Below are positions 10,461-21,170 of a stretch of DNA of 38,781 bases, piece by piece. Under the pieces are notes generated by a model that was not told the origin of the DNA, did not search any database, and was given only the letters and a program-made list of their open reading frames with translations. Each line of letters opens with the position of its first letter. Within the stretch, counting starts at the first letter, position 1. Location of the stretch: assembly GCA_018296165.2 (NCBI GenBank), contig JACKQL020000228.1, forward strand, positions 1-38,781, in the 5' to 3' direction. The stretch is from Termitomyces sp. T153. Lineage: Eukaryota > Basidiomycota > Agaricomycetes > Agaricales > Lyophyllaceae. Both the position numbers and the translations under genes were made by a program.

Positions 10461-10568
10461 ATGACACGGATTGGTCTAGTAGTAGGTAGAGAACTCAGAT
10501 CGCTCCCACGCGCGGCTCGGGTCCTCGGGATGTGTAGAGGTGTAAATCATTTCATTTCATTTGGATTT
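10461..10568 (+). other. tRNA-like sequence, possible SINE head
   Basis: A Pol III A-box-like word (TGGTCTAGTAGTAGG, 10472-10486) is followed 27 bp later by a B-box-like word (GGCTCGGGTCC, 10514-10524), the spacing found in tRNAs and tRNA-derived SINEs. Downstream are short TTTCA repeats, which could be a SINE tail. I cannot fold a complete tRNA, so it is either a decayed tRNA gene or a short SINE. It ends at the left LTR of element C. Confidence 0.45.
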
Positions 10569-10728
10569 TGTTGCAGCAGGTTTCTTGCAGGGAAACAGAC
10601 TAAGACAGAAAACAGAAGTGATTGTCTGGTAGAATTCACGTAGACTGATGTCCTCGTATTTAATAGACGAATAGACTATAAAGTACAGGAGATACACACC
10701 TGATGTCCTCGTATTTAATAGATGAATA

Positions 10729-11024
10729 TGTTAGAAGTTCACACCTAGTAAACACAGAGGTTACTCCTCAGTCTCCGTGTAATGACTGTCTATTCGCATA
10801 CCTAGTAAACACAGAGGTTACTCTACCGTATGCGTAAGTTAGTCTGTCCATAATCCTTGTAAGTAAACTGCGTGCTCACCCTCAGTCTCCGTGTAATGAC
10901 TGAGGGTAACTGCCGTTCTCGTCCACCTAATATACTCCATGCGACCCTGAGTGCGACCCTGGCAGTTATCAACTGGTGCGTTGCCAATCAGTGCGTACGG
11001 TGCTACAATGCGCGGTTCTCAACA
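10729..11024 (-). repeat. 3' LTR of element B (296 bp)
   Basis: It runs TGTTAGAAGTTCACACC...GGTTCTCAACA on the + strand. The other copy (13635-13803 plus 14973-15099) is also exactly 296 bp. In minus sense a purine tract (GGTGAGGAGGAG) abuts its start. This copy keeps more CpGs than the other. Confidence 0.93.
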
Positions 11025-11570
11025 CTCCTCCTCACCATGGGCATTGATTGGTCGACTCCTCCTCGCGTGGATCCCCAAAATAGCGCAAAGTCTGGTGAAT
11101 TGCGGGGCGGCCAATGCTTTTGTAAAGATATCTGCAACGTTGTCTTTGGTATTGACGTACTGAATAACTATTTCCTTTGATGCAACACGTTCTCGTAGAA
11201 TATGGTACTTGATGTCAACATGTTTCACACGTTGGTGAAGCATAGGGTCCTCCGACAGGTTTATTGCCGAATTATTATCACAGAGCAGTGTTGTGGCGTT
11301 CTCTGACGCGTATCTGAGAGCCCCAAGCAGTGAGCGAAGCCATATACATTCCTGGGTGGCCTCAAAGGCTGCCATATACTCTGCCTCGCACGACAAGGCA
11401 GCCACTGTCTGTTGCTTTTGTGTTGCCCAAGAGACCACCCCAGATCCCAATGTCCATGCATATCCACCCACACTTCTCCTCATGTCGAGGCAATTGGCCC
11501 AGTCAGAGTCTGTAAACCCAACCAACTGTATCAGGTTTTGACCACGGTTTTTTTGTCTAATCATCAACAA
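11019..11570 (-). pseudogene. Element B RNase H, 5'-truncated
   Basis: This is the C-terminal RNase H of Copia Pol. Visible motifs are VGFTDSDWANCLDMRRS (first catalytic Asp), SWATQKQQTVAALSCEAEYM (Glu), TTLLCDNNSAINLS (Asp) and KHVDIKYHILRERV. It ends in GEEEC and a TGA that lies inside the first six bases of the 3' LTR, so the purine tract encodes the Glu run. Its 5' side at about 11570 is fused directly to the start of the integrase core, so RT is absent. This domain itself is intact. Confidence 0.9.
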
Positions 11571-12300
11571 TATTCATAATGTAGTTATTTCCCGTTCACG
11601 ATGAAACTGCTGCTGGACCTGTCAGATCTACCCAGATCTTCTCCAGTCTCATCTTTGCCCTATGCCCTTCCCCTTCCTCATGTTCCTTTGGTACTGGTGT
11701 CCTGGTCTGCTTTCCGAGGATACATTGGTCACACTTGGGAGGTTTGGAAGGGAACATATGGGGCATACCTTCAATCATGCCTGCATGGGCCATCTGAAGG
11801 ATTGACTGGTAGTTAGCATGTCCCAAGCGGAGGTGCCAGGATTGCATGTCGGGCGAGTTGTGGATGGTAAGTGCATGATGAGTGATGGTGTCAAGTGTAT
11901 AGAGGCCGCACTTGGGTATGAGGGTTCCAGTTGCCATTGGTTGTCCACTAAGTTTCTTTGCTAAAGAAATGCTGGTATCATCAAAAGTTGCCAGCAGCCC
12001 ATAGTCACGCATTATTCTGCTGATTGATAGAATTTGAACTGTGGATTTTGGTATGTAGAGGGCCTTTTCTAGGTCAATATACTCCCCTTCTGCAATGTAC
12101 ATGTGAATGGTGCCTTCCCCAATTGCTTCAATGGCAGTACCACCCACTCCATGTATCTGTTTCTCAGGGATTGGGTCAATTCTAATAAAGTCACCTCAAT
12201 TAGGGGAAATATGTACTGTAGCACCTGAGTCCAAGTAGAACGGTTCTGAGATCTCATCCTGGCATGACAGGACTGTTTCATGATTTTCCTTGGATGTTGT
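11571..12300 (-). pseudogene. Element B protease, GAG-pre-integrase and integrase start
   Basis: The protease motif FYLDSGATVHISPN is at about 12196-12237. It is followed by a TGA and then an open stretch (12147-11596) containing ALYIPKSTVQILSISRIM. The GAG-pre-integrase zinc motif follows (SWHLRLGHANYQSIL, then CDQCILGKQTRTPV). It ends with the beginning of the integrase core (KIWVDLTGPAAVSS, a TGA, then TGNNYIMNIVDD). At that point the sequence jumps to RNase H. The TGA within SS*TGN stands where Arg is usual. Confidence 0.88.
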
Positions 12301-12429
12301 GGCAGCTTTGCATCCTTGGTCATGGTCAGGCTCCTCCTCAAGGACAACCCACACATCAAACTCCATGCCCTCCACATCTGCAAGAAGTCCTGCAACTGGC
12401 AGGGCATCAGAGCTAAGGCCAGCAAACTC

Positions 12430-13444
12430 TCACCTGGCCGACAGAAGCCTTGACATCTGCATGGCAAGGTATGCCACTATGGTTGCAGGGTCACCTTCCA
12501 GTGTAAATGCACTACCCCCAGCTGGAGTGAATGTGACTCTCAAAGCTGTGCTGCTCTTCTTCTCCCATTCTTTTTCCTTGTTGTCATAGAAAGCCAGCCA
12601 GGCCCTCCTCAATTCCTCAACTGACTTCCCAGCCATCCCACCACCCTCCAGAATGCACCATGGTGCAGTGTGACCAGCATAAATGTGAGCAGGGCACCCA
12701 CAAGCCTTGCATGTGGTGCAGGAAATGTCCTTCCCATGAGAAGGCTTGGCTGAGATAGCAGCCAGCATGGAATCAGCAGGCACAGTGGCTTTATCTGCCT
12801 TGAGAAGCATCTGTTTGCCTTCCAAGAAGAGTCTAATTTCAGTCAGTCTGTACTTCACAGTATCATCAGCCTGTCCCAGATCCCAGGAGATTATAGAACA
12901 GATATGCACAAATGACTTATTAGACAGTGCAGAGAGCATGGCTATGGACTTCAGCAGATCCTTCATCACCTCTCCTGCATCAAACATGCAGTCAATCTTA
13001 TTGAATATCCCATTGACAGTCTTAGTAAGTGGCTCAGACATGCTGCACTTCACAGTAAGGGTTTCCTGCAACAGCCAAACTTGCTTGACTGGAACTGCCA
13101 CCTCCATGATGGTCTCTCAAGTATGACCATAGGGCCTCAGGATCCTCCTCCTCAGCACACAACTTCTGCTCTGATGAGGAAAGGGCCTGCTTCAGGAATG
13201 AGCAAGTGAGATGCCAATTCAAGGTCCATGAGTGGTAGGCCCTAGGTTCAAAGGTAGGGTGAGGCATTGGTACAGGGTCAACAATGTAATCCCACAGCTG
13301 CACCATTGAAAGTTTGAGCTTCATTGTGTATGCTGACTCAGCATACTTGCCATCATCCTTGTCAAGAATATGGCCAGTCCAGGGAGAGGTCATCTTGCCA
13401 GCAGGGAGAACTGTTGGGTTGACAGAGTTATCAACATTCCTCAT
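12430..13444 (-). pseudogene. Element B gag (one frameshift)
   Basis: Gag starts at 13444 (MRNVDNSVNPTVLP) and changes frame between 13107 and 13034. The second part (13107-12430) includes EPLTKTVNGIFNKIDCMF, a helical UBN2-like region. It also has a Cys/His cluster (CTTCKACGCPAHIYAGHTAP) and then GGGMAGKSVEELRRAWLAFY. A CX2CX2C-type cluster is typical of Copia nucleocapsids. The N-terminal half includes SAYTMKLKLSMVQLWDYIVD. The product would be about 360 residues if the shift were absent. Confidence 0.78.
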
Positions 13445-13624
13445 TTAGCAATGCATGCAGCAGAGGGTGTGTTGGGGGATCCAGAGCATTTCTGGTTGTC
13501 AGTGCCATGGCAGACAATGGCAAGTATGTCCTGTTGAACAGGCAGTCCAGTAAGCAACAAGTGCTGCAGTGGCTCAAGAAAGGCTATATCAAGGTTAGGT
13601 ACTCTAAAAGGCAATGCAGCACAA

Positions 13625-13634
13625 GCCCATAACC
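13625..13634 (-). other. Primer-binding site of element B (half-tRNA type)
   Basis: Directly inside the 5' LTR the minus strand reads GGTTATGGGC, complementary to the anticodon stem-loop of eukaryotic initiator tRNA-Met (GCCCAUAACC) rather than to a tRNA 3' end. This is the priming mode known for Drosophila copia and yeast Ty5. Confidence 0.8.
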
Positions 13635-15099
13635 TGTTAGAAGTTCACACCTAGTAAACACAGAGGTTATTCCTCAGTCTCCATGTAATGACTGTCTATT
13701 TGCATACCTAGTAAACACAGAGGTTACTCTACCTTATGCATAGGTTAGTCTGTCCATAATCCTTGTAAGTAAACTGTGTGCTCACTCTCAGTCTCCATGT
13801 AATTGTCAGGTTCTGCTGACCATGGGGGCTCAGGTACACTGGGCGAGTTCTTACTAGGCGGATGTGATTCCCTGCACTGACAACCAGGCACTCGGAGGTG
13901 TTCCAAACATTGGGGGCTTGTGAGGATAGTTAGTGGAGATTGATCTGAGCAAGTCTGGGGAGGTCCGGAGGAGTAGAGGATGAGTTGCGGGGATGGGGGA
14001 TGGGCTTGGTGGGGTTCAGGCATAAGTCCATGTGTGAGTATTGCAGGTGTGGATGAGGCAGAGGCTATGTGGATGACAGGAGCGGAGCTGGAGTTCTGAT
14101 GGGGAATCAACAGGGATTGATGGGGTTTGGAGCCAAGCATGTAGCAGGGTCTGGGGTTGGTAAAGAGTGTCCGAGGTTTGTAATCATAACTGCAGAGTTC
14201 ATGAGGACATTATGGTCGAGAGGACTGGAACACAATAGACAGAATCAAACAAGATGAGACAGAGTCGGACAAAATGAGACAGAGACAAGAAGAGAACAAG
14301 AATAGATTCAGGTGGAGACATGGAACAATAATGAAACAATAATGGAATAGAGACGAGATAAGACCAGGAGACTGAGAATAAGAAAAATGAGACATGGAAC
14401 ACAAAACACGAGAAGAAACAATCAGAAACACATCAGGTAAGGCAGGTAAGTAGGTAGGTAATCTCAAGACTAGAGTACGAGAAGCTACTCTATGTCTTAT
14501 ATACTGACTACTGAAGAGCTCCGGGGACATTGGCTGTGGTGGCGGGGCTTGGTGGAGCTTGACAGAGTCGACAGGTGTCAGTTACGACCAGAGGACAGGC
14601 CATGTTGATATGTTGATGGGATCAATTGTGATGCGGTCTGTTCCGAGGTTGTCATGATACCCCAGGGTAAGTTGGTAGAGCCAGGGTGTCGAGTTGATGA
14701 CATGCAATGGGGTTAGGCATGGTGGGGGAGTGGTCTCAGGGGCTCAGGAAGTCCAGGGGAAGCGCTGGCAGCTGCAGGGAAGACATTGGAGTTGGCCAGG
14801 GAGCCATTGGAGTTAGCCAAGAATGTGTCAGAGTTAGCCAAGAATGCGTCAGAGTTAGCCGGAGTAGGTGTGGAGTGCTGGGGAAGTTTGACAAAGCGTC
14901 AGGGGAGGTTCCGGGGGGATGGGGGTTTGTTGGCAATGTACAGGGCTTTGGGGAACAGGTTGTGACAGTAATGACTGAGGGTAACTGCTGCTCTCATCTA
15001 CCTAATATACTCCATGTGACCCTGAGTGTGACCCTGGCAGTTATCAACTAGTGCATTGCCAATCAGTGCATATGGTGCTACAATGTGCAGTTCTCAACA
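13635..15099 (-). repeat. 5' LTR of element B, split by a solo LTR
   Basis: The pieces are 13635-13803 and 14973-15099; together, with one copy of GTAAT, they make 296 bp, exactly the length of the other LTR. Many CpGs of the 3' LTR are TpG or CpA here. Confidence 0.92.
13804..14967 (-). mobile_element. Solo LTR of family F in element B's LTR (1164 bp)
   Basis: It runs TGTCAGGTTCTGC...GTTGTGACA and is flanked by the duplication GTAAT (13799-13803 and 14968-14972). It is homologous to 3039-4217 and to both LTRs of F. It has lost more CpGs than the copy in A, so it is probably older. Confidence 0.93.
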
Positions 15100-15119
15100 G
15101 AATAGACTATAAAGTATGA

Positions 15120-16060
15120 TGATGATGATGATGAATCATTTTGTTTATCTTCAAGGCCTATTTTACACATGACCTTCGTGTTCTAAGCCCTGCAGTATGT
15201 AATGGGGGTGGTAATTACGGACACTCCTACTAGTTCTCCGGCCCGATCCCTTTTCAGCTGATGCCGGTTACGCCTCATAGCCACTTTACTACAATTTGAC
15301 TTTGTCGGAGTTCATACTACTTCCCACACCTAAGTCCCACTACCATCTGCCATTAACGTGCCCTCCCAATTTCTAAACCCAGCTGTACTTGGCAATGCTT
15401 ACTGTGTGCGTGCTGGTATTGTCCCACAATGAGGCGCTTGGCCAGCTCATAGCCTCCCACTCCCACGCACCAGTAAGGGCTTCATGACTAACCCTTCCCC
15501 ACGCCCAGATGCTACTTTCGGAAGATCGAACCTGAGATTCGGAACCCGCGACGGAATGAGCCAGTGGGCCGCCTATTGGCCCCAGAGGACTGTAGTGACA
15601 GACATGCCGCACCTTTCGGCTAGACACCCGATCAAACCAGCAGTCGTGGTCAGTATTTACCAGACCGCACCGAACCCATCCAATGGACCACACATTATGT
15701 CGGCAGCCTGTTCGAACTATTGACTCTTATCCTCACGCCTACCTGTGCCAAGACCCTGCTTGGTCAGCAAAGGCCTGGACCCTCTCCCAAATCTGTCGCA
15801 CCGGGGAAACTTCTCTTTTTCTGATCTGTCACGGGCGTGGTGGTCACATTGCCTCATTGAACCACATGCTGATTGCTCAGTTCTGGTCGGCCTGCACTAC
15901 AAAGCCTGGCTAGTCAAGCACGTGCGGGCGGAGGCTTCCCGGCAGCGTTGAAATAACCCACGTGGTGTCTAAGGTGTTTTCCACACAGGCGCACTCAGCC
16001 AGAGTTGAAACCCTGGCCTTGCACTCACAAGTCACATGACCCACTTTGGGACGCGATGGT
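15120..16060 (-). mobile_element. Retroposon with 15-bp target duplication (SINE- or LINE-like)
   Basis: The 15-bp word GACTATAAAGTATGA occurs on both sides (15105-15119 and 16061-16075) and interrupts element C's LTR. A long TSD indicates target-primed reverse transcription, as for SINEs and LINEs, not LTR integration. In minus sense the insert ends in a (TCA)n tail. Its 5' end has a B-box-like word (GGTTTCAACTC, 16012-16002) with a weak A-box-like word upstream. A second, better B-box (GGTTCGATCTTCC) lies at 15532-15520. No protein domain is seen in its 941 bp. It is CpG-normal. A long or dimeric tRNA-derived SINE is my preferred reading; a 5'-truncated LINE tail is the alternative. Confidence 0.75.
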
Positions 16061-16181
16061 GACTATAAAGTATGAGGGCATCTAGGAATGAAAAAATGTC
16101 TACACACAATCACATGGTTCTAGTTGTGCACTCCTGGCATGTGTACTCTCAACACTCTCACCTGACAGAGTGTCTACAATG

Positions 16182-18136
16182 TTACCAAAGTTCCTCCTGT
16201 GAGAACTCCCTGACAATACTCATCTTCCTCCTCAGGTGATTGACTGTTTCACAAGAAAGTGTCTTGGTAAGCAGGTCCACAATCATCTCTTCAGATGGAA
16301 TATACATGGGCCTTATCTTTCCATCTTGAACAGCTTGTTGAAGCCAGAACCAATGCTGGTTGAGGTGCTTAAGGCACCCCATGTGCTCCAGCTGTTTTGT
16401 GACTGATAGGGCTGATTGATTGTTGATGTAGAGGATTGAAGCTAAGGATTGCAGTGCCCTGACATCTGCCAGGAAGTTCCACAACCAGCACAGCTCATGT
16501 CCAGTCTCATTTGTGGCCACAAACTCAGCCTTGGTTGTTGACTGTCAGGGGACATCTCATTTGTTTCCCCTTCTCCTTCTCCAGTTCTTGTCAGATTTGC
16601 TCCATTATAGTTTTCCTTTATTCTCCTTCCTTTTCCCTATCTATTGGTCCTAGTTTCAGCCCTCAGGCTGCACCAGTTCTCTGTCAATAATTCAGACAAG
16701 TGTGGCCCCTCTGACACTGCCACTGGCTTATGTAACTGCTGACCAATTGCTGACACATCACTTGTGTCTTTTTTCTCTGTCATACTGTACAGTTGTTTCT
16801 CACACTTCTGAAGCCTCTGAAGCATCACACCTGGCCTAGGGAATCCCCAGACTTGTTCTCTTTGGATTTTCCTTTGCCAGGTGAGTAGTTATCTCAGTAG
16901 ACACTGTACAGTACTGAATAGACTTTGGATTTCCCTTTGCCAGCTGTGTGATTGAGCCACAGCCTCCAGAAGTTGCCCTTACATTGACAAGGCAACAATT
17001 GTTTGAAGCTTGGACATCCAGCTAACTGCGCTGCCTCCCACAGTGAGGATCAAGCCAGTCATTGACTGGCCATTGTCTAGATTTCCACCATGGTTGGCAT
17101 TGCTGAAGGCAAGGAAAGGGGAAGGTGTTGAGGATGAAGCAGAGTACTCAATTTGGTAATTGAGAGTGCCTCAAATATAACACATTCAATGCTTGGCAGC
17201 CTTCCAATGCTTGAGCCCAGCACAAGCATCAAACCTGCACAGCACACTGATAGCATGTGCAATATCCAGATGCATGCACATTGCAAGATATAGTAATGTG
17301 CCTGTTGCCTGTATGTAGGGAATAGTACACATTTCTTCCTTTTCTTTGGGCATGCTTGGTGAATCAGCTTTGGAGAGGGTGACGCCAGGTTGTAGAGGTG
17401 TCGTGACAGCTTTAGAGTCCAGCATGTCAAAGTGTGAGAGGACCTTGATGGCATAGGCCTTCTGATCAATCCAAAGCTTACAATTAGGTCTGTCTCAGGT
17501 AACAATGACCCCAAGGAGGCCAGTGGTTGGTCCTAGGTGGCAGAGAGTAAAGTATCTGCACAACTTGGAGATTATTTTCACAATTGCAGGCCGAAATTTT
17601 GAGGCCAAGGTCATGTCATCAACATGCATGGGCATGATGATGTGCACACCATTGCAGAGGTATACATATACACATGAGTCAGGAGTAATGCATGTGAACC
17701 CAAGTTTGAGAAAGACTCCATGCATGTGCTTATTCCAGAGGTTAGTGCCCTACTTCAACCTGTAGATCCCCTTTTCCAGTTTGGCACAAGCATGTCCATT
17801 GCCCAGTTTGCATTCAACATTGGGTGGGGCATCTTTGGGGAAACCCTTGGCAAACTTCATATAAAGTTTGGCATTGATGACTCCATGAAGAAAGGCAGAG
17901 GAAATGTCAATGGATTCTAAATACATGTCCTCTATGGCAGCCAGAGCAAGAATAGTATGAACTGCCACCCAGCAAGCCATTGGTGCAAAGATTTTGTTGA
18001 AGTCTACTCCTGAATGTTGGCTGAATTCCTGTGCCACAACACAGGCCTTGAAGTGGTTAATGGCTCCATCTGGTAGGTCACCTTGATCCAATGGCTCTTC
18101 TGCCAGCTGGTAGATATACAGCTTGCCATGTCCCAT
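16182..18136 (-). pseudogene. Element C reverse transcriptase and RNase H (decayed, split)
   Basis: The RT begins near 18090 (AEEPLDQGDLPDGAINHFKA), with VVAQEFSQHSGVDFNKIFAP and the segment LESIDISSAFLHGVINAKLY. The catalytic MPMHVDDMTLAS (HVDD) is at about 17620. TTGLLGVIVT is followed by a TGA, then LWIDQKAYAIKVLSHFDML, and TIPYIQATGTLLYLAMCMH. RNase H follows, with LTVGGSAVSWMSKLQTIVAL just before the family A solo LTR and KAEFVATNETGHELCWLWNF just after it. A second catalytic segment is SILYINNQSALSV, and the end is at 16182. Cys and His replace usual Arg at several sites (FKACVVAQ, FAPMACWVAVHT). Confidence 0.92.
16543..16983 (+). mobile_element. Solo LTR of family A in element C's RNase H (441 bp)
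   Basis: It runs TGTCAGGGGACAT...GTTGCCCTTACA and is flanked by the 5-bp duplication TTGAC (16538-16542 and 16984-16988). Removing it and one TTGAC restores the RNase H frame across the site. It gives the complete family A LTR and so defines the missing end of the 3' LTR at 8212. Confidence 0.95.
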
Positions 18137-19748
18137 TGTTCCACAGAGAGTTCATTTCCTTGCACATTGCTCTGTGCCATTCTGCTGAGTTTTTGCTTGT
18201 TATCACTTTCTTGTATGAGTGTGGATTCACATTATGAGTGGTGGCTTTGTATGTGCTTGCTGCATTCACACAGATGGTGCCAAAACCTCTGAAATTGACA
18301 CTGTTTTGAACAAATGCCTGGCCAGCCAGAAGTAGAACTTTGTCAGAATCAGTATTCAATACAGAGTCCACTTCCTGCTCCTTGTGGTTGTCAATAATGC
18401 CTACATTGACATTCCACAGGAGTTGCTCCGGGGATTCTTCTGGATAGGGTGAGGGCAGTGGTGGCAGTGGCAGATTACATATGATGGGTGATTTGTGGTT
18501 ATCTTGATGTTGTACTGCATCATAGTAGTTGGCATTTGGGTGACAAGCAGGGACACATGTATGCTGGCTGGGTTCTCTGGGTGGAGGCAATGGCTTGGGT
18601 TGGCAAGGTGCTTGAATCATAGGAGGATGGGGAGGGATCACAGGTGCTGGTTGTTGTTGAACAGCTCCCACCAATCCATCTGGGGCTCCCACCAAATCTG
18701 TATCATTGTCATTGATTGGCATGAGGGGCAAGTTGTCAAATATAGGGTCAACTTCAATAACAGGGACTGTGGCAGGTGTGGGGAGGGTAAGCTCATCTGA
18801 ATTGTATGGTTCATACTCTACTAGATTGTCAAATGAGCTAAGAGATAGTGGCAACACACTTGAAGAAGCTAGGCCTGGGAATTGAGGTTCATCAAACACC
18901 ACATCCCTTGATACAATGATCTTCCTCATACTCAGAATGTATACTTTCCATGGAACATAATTGTCCAGGTAGCCAACAAACATGCCTGCAAGTGTGTGTC
19001 CCTGCAGTCTCTTTCTTTTGTCCTTCCCAATGAGGATGTATGCTGCACAGCCAAAAACACAAAGATGGCCAATGTGAGGTTTTTGTCCCTTGTAAGCCTC
19101 AAAAGGTATTTTATTGTGTGGCAGAGCAGAAGTTGGACAATGGTTATGAACATGCCTGTATGTGCTGATGACATAGGTCCAGAAGCTGTCCAGAAGATTG
19201 GCTTCTTTGAGCATTGAGGTAATAGCTTCATTCACAGTCCTGTTCAGGCACTCCACAATGCTATTTTGTTGGGGAGGGTGGCTGTATTAGTGAATTCAAG
19301 TTGTATTCCTTTGGACTTGCAGTAGTCAAGCATGGCTTTAGACATGTATTTGCCACCTTTGTCATGATGTACACACTTAATTTTCCTACCAGTCTGACAC
19401 TCAATGCAGGCCTTGAAGTCTTTGAAAGCCTGGAACATGTCACTTTTCTTGTACATGTCATGTACCTCCAGTACTATCATCAACAAACATTACCCACCAT
19501 CAACAATTTGACTGGTGTCTGCCAACTTGCATTGGGTCTTGAACATCACTAAAGAATTGATCAAGATTTCCAGTGGCACAATCTGTCATGTGTGGGAAGG
19601 GAGCTCAATGTTGCTTCCCTTCCAGGCATGGTTCACGCAGTTGCAGTAGTGGTGCATTCAAGACTTTCAAATCATCTGTCAATTCATTCTTGATGAGTTG
19701 TTCTAGCCAATTTGAGCTGAGGTGGCATAATCTTCTGTGGAGGAGCTC
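18137..19748 (-). pseudogene. Element C integrase (decayed)
   Basis: In minus order there is a GAG-pre-integrase region near 19745-19580 (ELLHRRLCHLSSNWLEQLIK, then EPCLEGKQH, a TGA, APFPH). The core follows with MFVDDS (first Asp), KCVHHDKGGKYMSKAML (second Asp), and, after a frame change, MECLNRTVNEAITSMLKEAN with the catalytic Glu. A long open stretch from 19256 to 18078 contains GHLCVFGCAAYILIGKDKRK and LAGMFVGYL, then a Pro-rich linker. It ends with SAEWHRAMCKEMNSLWNNGT, where the RT domain begins. A frame change near 18100 precedes the RT. Confidence 0.9.
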
Positions 19749-21170
19749 TCAGTCAATCACTGATGAGGATGTCAGTCCTGTCCTTGTTATGTTCACTGTA
19801 TGGGTGGGAGAGGACACAAGTGTTTCACCATCAAGGTATGAAGTTAGCATCTTGTTGATGGTTGCTGTGAACACAAGCTCATTGCTAACATTAAAGAAAA
19901 CCTTATGTCCATGGAAGCTCACATTAAATCTGTGGTGCACAGAGAGGGTGGTGATAGATAGAAGGTTATTTGTGAGGTCAGGTACAAATAGCACATTAGG
20001 AATGACAACATTGTTGAGTGGTTCCCTGCCACAGTCCTTTTCTCAAGGTCTAAACCTCACTGATCCTTTTCCTGCAGAGTATATGACAGCTCCATTTGCT
20101 ACATGGACTGGGACTTTCCACAACTTAAATGAATTTGGTAAGAACCATTCACAGTGCGAGGTCATAGAACTCATGGTGCCTGAGTCTGCATCCCATAGCA
20201 TGTCAGAGGGGTCCAAAAGTGAGAGGGAGGATTGACAAATGGTGGCATCTGCCTTCTTGGCAGGTCCATTGCACCCTTCTTGCACTTTAGACTTGTTAGA
20301 AGTCTTAGTGGTGTTGGCCTTTTCTTTTGACCCTCCTCCTTGGTGGTTTCCATGCTTCTTGGGCTTAGCATTGTCTCCCTTCTCCCTTTTTGAGTTTGCA
20401 CAAGCTGCCAACAAGTCTGGGCAATTGTGGACCTTGTGGGGGCTATCACAAATGTAGCAGACAATGGTCTGAGCTGCCACTGTGGCAATGGCTGCTGCTG
20501 TTGCTTGTGCTTCCTCTTTTGCTGCACAACATTGAACTTGTTCCATGCAAAATGCCTCAATGATGGCATCCTGGAATAGGTTGATCAACATGAGAACTGA
20601 TGAAATAAATGAGCCATAATCTTTGTGTGTCAGGGCACAAAGCATGGCCATAACCAATAACTCATCATCTGGAGTCTCAATAGTGTAGGTTTCTATCTTG
20701 TTGCTGTTGCTGTCTTCAGTAGCAAGAGGGTGGAGTGCATGTACACATTGCATTGCACCCTAAATGTGCATGCAAAGATCAAAGAGTTCTTCATCTTTGC
20801 AAAGATGAATATTGAATATGTTGGTGAGTGAGTTGAACCAAGCATTTGGCACAGACTTCAAATGGATTTCTTTGAGTTTACTCCACATCATTGCAGGATC
20901 ATCACAAATAGTGTCTACATGAATTTTGTTCCCTTCATCAAGCCATTGATATATTTTGCTGGCTGCTCTGTTGCTACAAAGGTCATAGGCATCTATGATA
21001 GAGGCGTTTGAACCATCAGCCTTTGGGGAAGGGCATTTCTCTCTGCCAGTGACAATATGAGCTCCACCTACTGCCATGAGACGGCCATACATGGCTCTTT
21101 CCCATTCAGCATATTTGACTGCCCCTAGCTTTGATAGTGGGGAGCGAGAAGCCATGGTGATGTTGTCCAT
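19749..21170 (-). pseudogene. Element C gag and protease (decayed)
   Basis: The frame starts at 21170 (MDNITMASRSPLSKLGAVKY) and is interrupted by stops at 20760 and 20043 but stays in the same frame to 19749. Motifs in order are YAEWERAMYGRLMAVGG, the helical part DDPAMMWSKLKEIHLKSVPN, the zinc knuckle CYICDSPHKVHNC at about 20420-20458, a basic Lys-rich tail, and the protease motif MLWDADSGTMSSMTSHCEWF. VLFVPDLTNNLLSITTLSVH, which precedes the integrase, follows. The start is chosen because it matches the duplicated start at 21396. Confidence 0.85.

Larger units (their letters stand above)
10729..15099 (-). mobile_element. Element B: internally deleted Ty1/Copia
   Basis: It is flanked by the 5-bp duplication GAATA (10724-10728 and 15100-15104) and has 296-bp LTRs at both ends. 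Without its nested solo LTR it is about 3.2 kb, with an internal region of only 2.6 kb. On the minus strand it keeps the primer-binding site, gag, protease, the start of integrase, and RNase H. The integrase core and the whole RT are deleted at about 11570. Being flanked by clean LTRs and a TSD, the element may have been inserted already deleted, using enzymes from another copy. Confidence 0.92.
10569..16154 (-). repeat. 3' LTR of element C, split by two insertions
   Basis: The LTR pieces are 10569-10728, 15105-15119 and 16076-16154. Joined, they are 254 bp and run TGTTGCAGCAGG...CTCTCAACA. The first 224 bp align end to end with the right LTR (21488-21711). A 55-bp internal repeat beginning TGATGTCCTCGTATTTAATAG is present (10646 and 10701). 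Copia B separates pieces 1 and 2, and a retroposon separates 2 and 3. Confidence 0.9.

Noticed and set aside
15373..15723. Open frames on both strands within the 941-bp retroposon
   Set aside because: No domain, no conserved retroposon protein motif, and both overlap the tRNA-like region; treated as non-coding.
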